Below, piece after piece: positions 7,495 through 15,346 of a stretch of 29,566 nt of DNA; within the stretch, counting starts at the first letter, position 1; every line of letters starts with the position of its first letter. This stretch comes from Chitinophagaceae bacterium (GTDB lineage: Bacteria > Bacteroidota > Bacteroidia > Chitinophagales > Chitinophagaceae). A model generated the notes under the pieces. It saw only the letters and a list, made by a program, of their open reading frames with translations. It was not told the DNA's origin and did no database searches. Position numbers and translations under genes: made by a program. Location of the stretch: the NCBI GenBank assembly GCA_025924755.1, contig JAICHT010000005.1, forward strand, positions 1 to 29,566, read 5' to 3'.

Positions 7495-8892
7495 TTATTT
7501 CCAAACTGCCCAATTGCTGGCAGCAGCCCAGTTGGAGGGACCCACGGCACCTCTATAATCAACCTTTGTAAAAAAGGAAGATGAAAACAACGTTCCGTCA
7601 AAATTAGCACCTTTGGCAGCCGGAGAGCCATCAAGTGGCGTTAAATCAGGATTGCCGTCTGAATACATAGCTTTCAACATTAAATCTGATGATTGCTGAA
7701 TCAATGTATTTTGATTATCGGAGTTGATAGCAAAATCTCTCAATACCGGATCTCCAAATATACCTAATGCATCTCTATCCCAGCTAAACGTGCGGGATAA
7801 AGTGTCGCTATGAACAAGATTGTATTTGAACTCCGAACCCGGATCATCTGCACCTGCTGTAGGTCCGTATAATAATACCGGGCGTGTTTTATTACAAACC
7901 ATCAATCCGCCTTCCGGATATTCGGCAACAATGGAGTTGCGTATGGCCAGACGGGTGCCTTTACGGCTATATACTCCTTGATTTAGATTGGCGTTCTTTT
8001 CAGTGCCCTGAGGCCCAATGATGGTCATATTAGAAACCACAGGGTGTGTAAGCGGCATATTAATGGTAGGTACTGCATCATTATAGCTTTCAAATCCATT
8101 GGCACGAAGTGCATGGTAAGAAGTTAAACTGGAGCGGTAACCTATTATATATTGCAACTGGCCGGTATAGCCCAGGTCAAAATCGAAGTCATCATCGCCA
8201 CTGTTATACGATATTAAATGCGTAGCGTTTACGGTTCCTCCTACAAACTGAAATGCATCATCAAGTGAGTGGGATACCATCACATTATCTACCATAGTGC
8301 CGGAACCTACACTCTCCAGGCATAACCCACTTGCCTTATCTACCGCCCACTCTTCTTCTGCCTTTGGATTAATTCCGCCACAATATTCAATACGTAAATA
8401 TTTAAGAGAGCCGGAGTTGTCGTCACTTACATTTCCCCCATATTTAGTATCGTCTGAGACGGCCAACCCTACTGTATTGCCGGTACCTGTGTTGGTAGCT
8501 GCTTTACCTTCTATGATGATAGCGCCCCAGTCGCCGGGAGCTTTTGCATCAGCAGCCGATGTAAATACAACTGGTTTATCTACCGTTCCATCTACAATCA
8601 ATTTAGATCCCTGGGTAATTACTAAAACGCTTTTAGCATCTTCTGCATCATATTTAATTGCCGAAACCGTAACGCCAGCCGGTATGGTAAGGGTAGCATT
8701 GTTTTTTACATACACTTGTCCTTTAAGGATATAGGCCGTACTTGGGTCTAATGTTTTACTTGTAGTAATAGACCCCTGAAGCGTATCCGTCGTGGGGGGA
8801 GTGGTAGTAGTTACTACCATTCCTTTGTCTTCTTTTTTACAGGCAGAAAAAGAAGCAGCAATAATTAGCGGCAATAAATAGCGCTTTTTCAT
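7495..8892 (-). CDS. Beta-helix-type surface or periplasmic lipoprotein
   Basis: A 465-residue lipoprotein. The signal MKKRYLLPLIIAASFSAC places the lipid-modified Cys at residue 18, followed by KKEDKG, a polar and acidic start often associated with surface export in Bacteroidota. A Thr/Pro linker (about residues 26-40) leads to a domain with repeated segments such as TLTIPAGVTVSA, SKLIVDGTVDKPVVFTSA, GDWGAIIIEGKA, LKYLRIEYCG and NVMVSHSLDDAFQFVGG. This is a right-handed beta-helix pattern seen in many Bacteroidota secreted proteins of unknown function. Asp-rich stretches (SGDDDFDFDLGY) may bind calcium. No enzyme motif is assigned. A perfect hairpin follows the gene and a palindrome lies upstream of it. 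Confidence 0.85.
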   Translation of the reverse strand: MKKRYLLPLIIAASFSACKKEDKGMVVTTTTPPTTDTLQGSITTSKTLDPSTAYILKGQVYVKNNATLTIPAGVTVSAIKYDAEDAKSVLVITQGSKLIVDGTVDKPVVFTSAADAKAPGDWGAIIIEGKAATNTGTGNTVGLAVSDDTKYGGNVSDDNSGSLKYLRIEYCGGINPKAEEEWAVDKASGLCLESVGSGTMVDNVMVSHSLDDAFQFVGGTVNATHLISYNSGDDDFDFDLGYTGQLQYIIGYRSSLTSYHALRANGFESYNDAVPTINMPLTHPVVSNMTIIGPQGTEKNANLNQGVYSRKGTRLAIRNSIVAEYPEGGLMVCNKTRPVLLYGPTAGADDPGSEFKYNLVHSDTLSRTFSWDRDALGIFGDPVLRDFAINSDNQNTLIQQSSDLMLKAMYSDGNPDLTPLDGSPAAKGANFDGTLFSSSFFTKVDYRGAVGPSNWAAASNWAVWK

Positions 8893-8939
8893 AAATCAAT
8901 TACTTTTAGGTAAGTACGATGTAAATAACCTTTGCGGTT

Positions 8940-8961
8940 TTACATTCCATATTGAATGTAA
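8940..8961. promoter_or_regulatory. 22-base palindrome upstream of the lipoprotein gene
   Basis: TTACATTC (8940-8947) and GAATGTAA (8954-8961) form a perfect 8-bp inverted repeat around CATATT, 48 bases upstream of the ATG at 8892. This could be an operator for a dimeric regulator. On the plus strand it is followed by eight T residues, so it could also act as a small terminator. Apart from this and the terminator at 9145, I see nothing in 8893-9192. Confidence 0.35.
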
Positions 8962-9144
8962 GATTTTTTTTAATACAAAAATGAAATACCCGCATCAAGC
9001 TATATAATTATTTTTATGAGCCTTTAATAAAAACTAAATACGCTCAAAGTATTGCCTGATAAGCATATCAAAAGATTAAACGATAGCAACAAACTCTTCC
9101 ATATCTAACTTTCTTTTGTCCATAACCTACCAATGAATACACAT

Positions 9145-9174
9145 AAAAAATCCCTTCTGAATAAGAAGGGATTT
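9145..9174 (-). terminator. Rho-independent terminator of the 91-aa protein gene
   Basis: AAATCCCTTCT (9148-9158) pairs with AGAAGGGATTT (9164-9174) around a 5-base loop. On the minus strand the stem is followed by six T residues (9145-9150 read in reverse), 18 bases after the stop codon at 9193. Confidence 0.9.
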
Positions 9175-9192
9175 AATGAAAAAGTAACAGTA

Positions 9193-9468
9193 TTAATGTT
9201 TTTTATTCTCTTTATACCGCTTATCAGCAGTTCCATCTTTTTTGGTATGCACTACTGTAGTACTGGTGGTAGTATTTTTTGCTTGCTTATTGGCTTTATA
9301 CCGCATATCTAAACTACCATCTTTCTTTACAGCCATGGTGTTTGAAGTAGCCGGCTTAGTGGTAGTGCTTGACATTTTAGTGTCAGTTTTCTTTGTAGTG
9401 GTAGTTTGCGCAAAGCTTGCGGCACTAAAGCTTAACACAAAAAGAACGGCTAGCAATAAATGTTTCAT
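9193..9468 (-). CDS. Small secreted Thr/Lys-rich protein with two KKDG-RYK repeats
   Basis: A 91-residue protein with a Sec signal peptide (hydrophobic 3-18, cleavage after FAQ near residue 21). The mature part of about 70 residues is low in complexity and rich in Thr, Lys and Ser. It holds two copies of one motif: KKDGSLDMRYKANK (48-61) and KKDGTADKRYKENK (76-89), joined by a Thr-rich linker. The family is not one I can name, although short secreted proteins with KKDGxxDxRYKxNK segments occur in Bacteroidota (recollection, not a search). The basic mature protein would be periplasmic or released. A strong terminator follows and no operon partner is visible. Confidence 0.8.
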   Translation of the reverse strand: MKHLLLAVLFVLSFSAASFAQTTTTKKTDTKMSSTTTKPATSNTMAVKKDGSLDMRYKANKQAKNTTTSTTVVHTKKDGTADKRYKENKKH

Positions 9469-9865
9469 AATAGTAGTGTTTAATATTTACAGAAAGCTAC
9501 CATAAATCAAGCGCTGTAGCGGTTAACGAAATGTTATTGAAGTGTAGAGCAAAATCGGTTTGCTTACACTTTTTAAGTAAGAATGTGGTTATACAATCGG
9601 GTTCTTAATGTATTTAGAGGTAAACCCTTCAGGTAAGCCGCAGTAGAGCTAGCTAGCTTCTTCAATCATAGTGAAAGGGAAGTATATAAAAATTTTAATA
9701 TTATAAAGAACGGCTGTTTTAGTATTGAGACATAAGGCATTATAACTTAAAAGTTCTGTTTTGTCATACTCGTACTGTCCAATGGGCCATGCGTAAAAAT
9801 GTTTGGCAAAGAAATTGAATATATAGCTTCAAATAAACCCATTTTATCACACTTTAATAGCATTT
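9469..9865. other. Intergenic region between divergent small exported-protein genes
   Basis: About 400 bases with no gene that I can support. It should hold the divergent promoters for the 9193-9468 and 9866-10093 genes. A TTTG preceded by AT-rich sequence at 9807-9813 is a weak -7 candidate for the latter. A 12-base palindrome AGCTAGCTAGCT lies at 9647-9658. Confidence 0.4.
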
Positions 9866-10093
9866 ATGAAAAAGGTACTTGGAATCGCTAGTATAATTGC
9901 AACGTTAGCTAGTTGCGACACCCCTAAGCAAGGCACTACAACCACTTCCACAACAGATTCTACCATGAGCAACAGCACTAACATGAGTACGAATCAGGGA
10001 AACATGATCACAACAACTACAACAGATACCACGGGTAGAACGTCTACCGATACCACGGGTACTATGAGAAAGGACTCGTTGATGCATAAATAA
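9866..10093 (+). CDS. Small Thr/Ser-rich lipoprotein, 75 aa
   Basis: The protein begins MKKVLGIASIIATLASCDTP, a typical lipoprotein signal with lipobox LASC and the modified Cys at residue 17. The mature part of 59 residues is almost entirely Thr, Ser, Asn, Asp and Gly, with a short internal repeat (TDTTGRTSTDTTGT) and a basic end (MRKDSLMHK). It is probably an unstructured envelope lipoprotein. Asp at position +2 after the Cys would favour inner-membrane retention under the E. coli rule, but that rule is not reliable in Bacteroidota. It resembles the neighbouring 91-residue protein in composition only. A long terminator hairpin follows 5 bases after the stop. Confidence 0.75.
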   Translation: MKKVLGIASIIATLASCDTPKQGTTTTSTTDSTMSNSTNMSTNQGNMITTTTTDTTGRTSTDTTGTMRKDSLMHK

Positions 10094-10097
10094 CCTT

Positions 10098-10148
10098 AAT
10101 AGGGCATAATTGATTGAATGTTTTCAATTAATTATGCCCTATTCTTTA
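10098..10148 (+). terminator. Long hairpin terminator after the 75-aa lipoprotein gene
   Basis: AATAGGGCATAATT (10098-10111) pairs perfectly with AATTATGCCCTATT (10130-10143). The inner GATTGAA/TTCAATT pairs extend the stem to about 21 bp around a 4-base loop, and CTTTAG follows. The U-tract is short but the stem is very stable. Confidence 0.8.
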
Positions 10149-10248
10149 GTATTACTTTGCTCTATATAGGAGCTTTTTTTGTGCCCAGCCAAAAGTACTT
10201 TATATAAAATGCTTACCGGCAGCGCACATTACTAAGCTATCTTTATCT

Positions 10249-10515
10249 TTAGAAACTATCCTTATACAAGGTTAATCTCGAAAAGTCGGAGCCGCTGAAA
10301 ATACGTGCCAGGTTCATATTTTTCGATTTGCTCCACTCTGTAAAATTTGGACGCGTTACAATCCGCCAGAAGTTTTTTGATTTTAAATCGTCGTAATCGC
10401 CGGTTTTTATAAACAACCCATATACAGGGTCTCTTTTCTTAAAATCAATCTTTATATAATTGTTTTCAGGAATTGTTTTTGTTACTAAAAACTTTTCAAT
10501 TTCTTCTATGTTCAT
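10249..10515 (-). CDS. Hypothetical protein, 88 aa, downstream of the helicase gene
   Basis: An 88-residue soluble protein with no signal peptide or membrane segment. It starts MNIEEIEKFLVTKTIPENNY and ends with SDFSRLTLYKDSF. A basic, aromatic middle (KNFWRIVTRPNFTEWSKSKN, about residues 47-66) could favour nucleic-acid or protein contact, which is only a guess. It lies 49 bases downstream of the DEAD-box helicase gene on the same strand, so co-transcription is plausible. I do not recognise the family and assign no function. Codon use is normal and the ORF is complete. Confidence 0.7.
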   Translation of the reverse strand: MNIEEIEKFLVTKTIPENNYIKIDFKKRDPVYGLFIKTGDYDDLKSKNFWRIVTRPNFTEWSKSKNMNLARIFSGSDFSRLTLYKDSF

Positions 10516-10564
10516 AATACAATGTGATTTTATAAATGATGATTAATATACATTAAGGTAATCT

Positions 10565-11803
10565 TTAAGCGCCAATAAATATCTCTTTTCTTTCTTTTTT
10601 GATTTGCATCATTGGCTTGCTTGCTATATTTCGCGGTGCAGGCGATTGTAGCGGAGTGCTTGTCCTGATAATTTTATATGGATGCTCCTCTACTACCGGA
10701 ATGCTTTGCCCCAAAAGTTTTTTAATATCGTTCAGGTAAGCTCTTTCCTCACGATCGCAAAAAGAAATAGCAATTCCCGCTGCTCCGGCACGGCCTGTGC
10801 GCCCAATACGGTGCACATAAGTTTCTGGCACATTCGGCAGATCGAAATTAATCACATGCGTCAGGTTCTCCACATCAATACCACGGGCGGCAATATCGGT
10901 GGCTACCAATACTTTTAATTTACCTCTTTTAAAATCTTCCAAAGCCCGCTGACGTGCATTTTGGGTTTTATTACCATGTATTGCGTCTGCGCGCCAGCTT
11001 TGTTTGTTCAGTTCGCGGCTTAACCGGTCAGCGCCGTGTTTTGTTTTAGTAAAAACAAGCGTCCGGCTTACCTTCTGTTCGTTTAGCAAATGAAGCAATA
11101 AGGAAAACTTATCTTGCTTATTTAAAAAATATACTGCCTGGTCTATTTGTTCTGCGGTAGAAGAAACAGGCGTTACTTCCACTTTTACCGGCTTGTATAA
11201 TAGCCTGTTTGCCAGAGATGAAATTTGCTCCGGCATAGTAGCAGAAAACAATAACGTTTGCTTTTGCTGCGGCAAACGGCTGATCACTTTTTTTACATCA
11301 TTAATAAAACCCATATCCAGCATGCGGTCTGCTTCGTCCAGCACAAACATCTCTAAATGATCAAGGTAAATCTGGCCCTGATTCATTAAATCCAGCAATC
11401 GTCCTGGAGTTGCAATTAATATGTCGGTGCCATTTCTTAATGCTAAAGTTTGCTGGTGTTGCGATACGCCACCAAATATCACTTCCTGTCTGATGCCGGT
11501 ATATTTACCATAGGCGGTAAAACTGTCATGGATCTGTACGGCCAGTTCGCGGGTAGGTGTTAATACCAAAGCGCTTATGTGATGATATCCTGTTTTATTT
11601 TGCTTTTTTTGATGAAGCATTTGTAATATAGGAACAGCAAAAGCGGCTGTTTTACCGGTGCCGGTCTGTGCGCAGCCCAATAAGTCGTTACCGTTTAAAA
11701 TGATGGGGATGGTCTGTTCCTGAATAGGTGTTGGATTGGTATAACCTTCTGACTTGAGCGCTTTTAAAATAGGCTCAATAATGTCTAATTGTTCAAATAA
11801 CAA
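10565..11803 (-). CDS. rhlE: DEAD-box ATP-dependent RNA helicase, RhlE-like
   Basis: A 412-residue superfamily 2 helicase with every DEAD-box motif in order: Q motif (Phe3 and PTPIQEQ, residues 24-30), motif I AQTGTGKT (45-52), PTREL (83-87), TPGR (132-135), DEAD (156-159), SAT (187-189), ATDIAARGID (301-310) and HRIGRTGRAG (331-340). It unwinds or remodels RNA duplexes using ATP in the cytosol, with roles in ribosome assembly, RNA decay or cold adaptation in relatives. The C-terminal extension after about residue 375 is short and basic (KPMMQIKKERKEIF), as in the compact RhlE-type helicases rather than the long DeaD/CsdA type. The specific RhlE name is by resemblance. An 88-residue unknown protein follows closely. 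Confidence 0.93.
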   Translation of the reverse strand: MLFEQLDIIEPILKALKSEGYTNPTPIQEQTIPIILNGNDLLGCAQTGTGKTAAFAVPILQMLHQKKQNKTGYHHISALVLTPTRELAVQIHDSFTAYGKYTGIRQEVIFGGVSQHQQTLALRNGTDILIATPGRLLDLMNQGQIYLDHLEMFVLDEADRMLDMGFINDVKKVISRLPQQKQTLLFSATMPEQISSLANRLLYKPVKVEVTPVSSTAEQIDQAVYFLNKQDKFSLLLHLLNEQKVSRTLVFTKTKHGADRLSRELNKQSWRADAIHGNKTQNARQRALEDFKRGKLKVLVATDIAARGIDVENLTHVINFDLPNVPETYVHRIGRTGRAGAAGIAISFCDREERAYLNDIKKLLGQSIPVVEEHPYKIIRTSTPLQSPAPRNIASKPMMQIKKERKEIFIGA

Positions 11804-12237
11804 AATTCTAAATTATTAAAAGTAAATAATACTAACTGCTTGCATTGCATTATCACAAAGAGAAGCTAGGGTTTGTATATCCTCGTCATTATGACAAGAT
11901 TAGCTTTACGGAATTAAGGTCATCAAGTCTGCTAAGGAGAGTATATGTTGATGGTAAATGTACAATTTTCCTTCATAAGGTTTTGATAAAAGCAGAAGTT
12001 TATTTAAATCGAATACGGATATTACCTGCTAATAATTTTCAATCTACGCTTAAAAACCCTGGCAAATACCTGCAAAATGGCATTTTCTTAAAACCGTTTT
12101 TCTTTATATAATATAGCTATGTAAGGATTTTGTGCAGGAGGCTTCTAATGGTTTTGCACTATTTAAAAAAATAAAAAATCGAAAATTATTCCTGCATTTG
12201 GTATTTGCAATAGCTTACAGCATCTAAATATCCGTTA
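11804..12237. other. Intergenic region between rhlE and the small membrane protein gene
   Basis: About 430 bases between divergent genes. It should contain the rhlE promoter and leader, and the promoter of the plus-strand gene at 12238. An open stretch at 11845-12111 starts with TTG and does not look like a protein, so I leave it out. No exact TAnnTTTG element was found on either strand. Confidence 0.4.
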
Positions 12238-12498
12238 ATGAAAAATTCCGTTTTGTTAATAGAATCCACACACACCTTCCACCCGGTTTTATTTGTTTTT
12301 ATATTCATCATGATCTTTTTTACCTTATTAATGGTGCGTTCCGTATTAAGAACTAATCACTTCAATAAGATAAATGATATCCATGGAGAACCCGCCACTG
12401 CACCCTACCGGTTTATACTGCCTAAAGAATTGGTATTAGATACTAAAAACCCGTTGATAGCAGAGTTGATAAAGGAAAGTTCCTACCATTTAAATTAA
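12238..12498 (+). CDS. Small single-pass membrane protein, 86 aa
   Basis: An 86-residue protein with one strong membrane segment (about residues 16-36, VLFVFIFIMIFFTLLMVRSV). A hydrophilic C-terminal half follows (RTNHFNKINDIHGEPATAPY ... DTKNPLIAELIKESSYHLN). The positive residues right after the segment (VRSVLRTNH) suggest the C-terminal part is cytoplasmic with the N-terminus outside. There is no cleavage site, so this is an anchor rather than a signal peptide. The family is not recognised. The hydrophobicity pattern and a complete ATG-to-stop frame favour a real gene, but it is short and isolated. Confidence 0.6.
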   Translation: MKNSVLLIESTHTFHPVLFVFIFIMIFFTLLMVRSVLRTNHFNKINDIHGEPATAPYRFILPKELVLDTKNPLIAELIKESSYHLN

Positions 12499-12513
12499 AA
12501 CATCTGCCATTAT

Positions 12514-12716
12514 TTAATTCCGGCGCCTCTCCAGCATATCAAACCATTTTACCGCTGCACTCCTTTAGCTACGCTTTTTAATATGGTTGCGGCTGCGCAA
12601 GCTTTTCTATTGCGTTTATAAATTATATCAGGGATATAAAACCCGGTTTCATCAACATGCGTTAACTTCAGCGGCTCATCAATTTTGCTTCCTTTATGTA
12701 TTTTTTTGAAAGATCA
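12514..12716 (-). pseudogene. Possible frameshifted 3' remnant of an unknown gene
   Basis: The minus strand is open from 12713 (just after a TGA) down to a stop near 12549 without any ATG, GTG or TTG start. It reads protein-like sequence such as KLTHVDETGFYIPDIIYKRN and RKACAAATILKSVAKG. Near 12562 a one-base shift would continue into SAAVKWFDMLERRRN and a stop at 12514-12516. Together they resemble the C-terminal 65 residues of a normal protein with one frameshift and the N-terminal part lost. It overlaps the first 20 bases of the GH20 gene on the other strand. No family is recognised, and chance is possible in a 200-base stretch. Confidence 0.35.
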
Positions 12717-15287
12717 AAGACTCTAGCCGTATTGGCTATTACTGCATTATTTTTAAGTATGAACCTGGCCAGTATGGCACAGCAGAAAAAAACAACTACC
12801 GGCGCAAACCCATTAAAAATTAGCTGGCAGCCTACGCAGAATAACTATGAAGGCAAGCAACAAGCGCTGGCAATATTAACCATTGTCAATACTTCCGGTA
12901 CCACATTACCTGCAAATGGATGGACACTGTACTTTAATGGCGGTGGAACTTTTGCGCAGCCAAATAATAATGGTTTAACAGTCTCCTATGTAAATGGTGA
13001 TTTGTACCAGATAAAACCAAATGCTGACTTTAAAGGCTTACCAGCAGGTGCATCTGTTAAGTTTAATTTGGTTACACAAGGAAGTTTAGGTAGCGTTGGC
13101 GATGCACCAAGAGGTTTTTATTTAGTTTGGGATGCCCATCCAAAACAGGGTATTGCTATTACAGATTATAAAATATCGCCTGATACTGCTTTCTTACAAA
13201 GTTTATCCACACATACGCAGACAGATTGGGCCACTCCTCAGTTTGTGTATAATAAAAACAGCAATATACAGGACGTACCGGCAGACCAGCTTCCAAGGAT
13301 TTTTCCTACACCTGTTTCTTTTCAAAATACTTCCGGTGCCTTTGTATTAACGACGCAAACTCCAATATCAGCGGATGCTTCTTTTAATAAAGAAGCTAAT
13401 TTTCTATCCGGTGAATTAGCGAATGTATTGACCAAAAAATTGCAGGTAATCATGCAGACGGTTCATACGCCTGCAATCGTGCTTCAAAAAAACAATTTGT
13501 CCGAAGGAGCTTATTCATTAACGGTTTCACCTACCCAAATTGTAATAGCTGCATCTACAGGTGAAGGCATTTCTTATGGTATTCAATCTTTAAAAAATCT
13601 GCTGCCGCCGCTAAGTTGGAAGAACAGGCAAGCCTCCATTACTATACCTGGAATTGAAGTAAAAGACGCGCCACGGTTTGGTTACCGGAGCTTTATGCTG
13701 GATGTAGCCCGCAACTTTCAACCAAAGAGTGAGATACTGAAAATATTGGATTTAATGAGTTTATATAAGCTCAATGTTTTTCATTTGCATTTTTCAGATG
13801 ATGAAGGCTGGAGAGTACAAATCCCATCTTTGCCCGAACTTACTGCTGTTGGCGGCCATCGGGGCCACACACTGGATAATAAAGATTTTTTGCAACCCTC
13901 CTACGGATCAGGGCCAGATACTACTACCTTACCGGGCAGCGGCTTTTATACTAAACAGGATTTTATTGATATATTAAAATATGCGGCAGACCGCTATATA
14001 CAAGTGATACCAGAAATAGAATCGCCTGGGCATGCCCGTGCTGCCGTGAAAGCGATGGAGGCCCGTTATGATCGGTTAATGAAAGAAGGCAAACCTACTG
14101 AAGCCAAAAAATATTTGCTGACTGAACCAGATGATTCTTCTACCTATATGTCGGTACAAGGCTGGACTGATAATGTAATAGATGTAGCGCTTCCTTCCGT
14201 GTACACGTTTATGGAAAAAGTGGCCGATGAACTGATAGCCATGTATAAAGAAGCCGGTGCGCCTTTGACTACCATTCATTTTGGTGGCGATGAGGTACCT
14301 GCAGGCGTATGGGCAAAAGCCCCCGCCTATATACAATTGAAAAATGCGGATGCTACTATAAAAAGTACGGAAGATCTTTGGTATTACTATTATGGAAAGC
14401 TGGATACGATGCTGAAAAAGCGGGGTTTATTTATTTCCGGTTTTGAGGAAATGGGAATGCGAAGCACCCGGCTGGATGGAAAAAAATATTATATACCGAA
14501 CCCCGACTTTGCAGACAACCATTTTCAATTGCATGTATGGAACAATACCATAGGCTCCGGCTCTGAAGACCTCGCCTATCGCCTTGCAAACGCCGGTTAT
14601 AAAGTAGTATTGGCTTGCGTATCTAACCAATATTTAGACCTGGCTTATAATGCTTCTTTTGATGAGCCGGGGCAAAACTGGGGCGGATATGTAGATGTAG
14701 ATAAACCATTTTATTTTATTCCGTTTGATTATTTGAAAAATGTAAAAGAAGATGCATCCGGAAACCCTGTTGATCATTTTGACGCAACAGGGAAAGCACG
14801 ATTAACTGATTATGGAAAATCGAATATCGTGGGCATACAAGGGTTGCTTTGGTCGGAAAACAATATCAGCACTGACCGGGTAGAATATATGATGCTGCCT
14901 AAATTACTTGGAGTAGCTGAAAGAGCCTGGGCGCCAAACCCAGCATGGGCTACAGAAAAAGATACGGCTAAAGCTAACGAACTTTATAACCAGGCCTGGT
15001 CTGAATTTGTAAATACATTGGGCAAACGTGAACTACCAAGGCTAAGCTACTATCACAATGGCTTTAATTATCGAATACCTACGCCGGGAATAAAAATTGA
15101 AAATGGCAGTGTTTTAGTTAATGTGCAATTTCCGGGCTTAAGTATCCGATATACTACTAATGGAAAAGAACCGAATACCAGCAGTGCTTTATACACCCAA
15201 CCTATCCATACAAAAGGACGCATAAGGGTTGCGGCATTTAATGCCGGCGGCAAGCATGGGCGGATGGCGGAAATTATCAATCCATAA
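12696..15287 (+). CDS. Beta-N-acetylhexosaminidase, GH20, with chitobiase-type accessory domains
   Basis: An 863-residue exported exo-enzyme that removes non-reducing GlcNAc (or GalNAc) residues. The signal peptide covers about residues 1-28 (hydrophobic 10-24, cleavage near ASMAQ). Domains in order: chitobiase N-terminal carbohydrate-binding-like domain (about 41-165), GH20b domain (about 198-325, starting LPRIFPTPVSFQ), GH20 TIM barrel (about 327-745, opening RFGYRSFMLDVARNF and LNVFHLHFSDDEGWRVQI), and chitobiase C-terminal domain (about 785-860, with LSIRYTTNGKEPN). The catalytic pair is Asp532-Glu533 in HFGGDEVP. Asp polarises the substrate acetamido group and Glu is the acid/base. The length matches the chitobiase subgroup of GH20. 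There is no lipobox, so it is periplasmic or released. A terminator follows directly, and the convergent NagX-like gene fits a GlcNAc theme. Confidence 0.95.
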   Translation: MYFFERSKTLAVLAITALFLSMNLASMAQQKKTTTGANPLKISWQPTQNNYEGKQQALAILTIVNTSGTTLPANGWTLYFNGGGTFAQPNNNGLTVSYVNGDLYQIKPNADFKGLPAGASVKFNLVTQGSLGSVGDAPRGFYLVWDAHPKQGIAITDYKISPDTAFLQSLSTHTQTDWATPQFVYNKNSNIQDVPADQLPRIFPTPVSFQNTSGAFVLTTQTPISADASFNKEANFLSGELANVLTKKLQVIMQTVHTPAIVLQKNNLSEGAYSLTVSPTQIVIAASTGEGISYGIQSLKNLLPPLSWKNRQASITIPGIEVKDAPRFGYRSFMLDVARNFQPKSEILKILDLMSLYKLNVFHLHFSDDEGWRVQIPSLPELTAVGGHRGHTLDNKDFLQPSYGSGPDTTTLPGSGFYTKQDFIDILKYAADRYIQVIPEIESPGHARAAVKAMEARYDRLMKEGKPTEAKKYLLTEPDDSSTYMSVQGWTDNVIDVALPSVYTFMEKVADELIAMYKEAGAPLTTIHFGGDEVPAGVWAKAPAYIQLKNADATIKSTEDLWYYYYGKLDTMLKKRGLFISGFEEMGMRSTRLDGKKYYIPNPDFADNHFQLHVWNNTIGSGSEDLAYRLANAGYKVVLACVSNQYLDLAYNASFDEPGQNWGGYVDVDKPFYFIPFDYLKNVKEDASGNPVDHFDATGKARLTDYGKSNIVGIQGLLWSENNISTDRVEYMMLPKLLGVAERAWAPNPAWATEKDTAKANELYNQAWSEFVNTLGKRELPRLSYYHNGFNYRIPTPGIKIENGSVLVNVQFPGLSIRYTTNGKEPNTSSALYTQPIHTKGRIRVAAFNAGGKHGRMAEIINP

Positions 15288-15289
15288 AT

Positions 15290-15323
15290 AAAAAAGGTGG
15301 ATATTTACTTATCCACCTTTTTT
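15290..15323 (+). terminator. Bidirectional terminator between GH20 and NagX-like genes
   Basis: GGTGGATA (15296-15303) and TATCCACC (15310-15317) form a perfect stem with a 6-base loop, flanked by six A residues on the left and six T residues on the right. It should stop transcription from both convergent genes. Confidence 0.93.
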
Positions 15324-15346
15324 ATTTCTATACCTGCTATACCAGT

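Noticed and set aside
9647..9658. AGCTAGCTAGCT palindrome
   Set aside because: A simple 4-base repeat that is self-complementary by construction; no link to a gene start.
11845..12111. 88-codon plus-strand open frame upstream of rhlE
   Set aside because: It starts with TTG, lacks a coherent domain, signal or membrane pattern, and lies in the shared regulatory region of two divergent genes.
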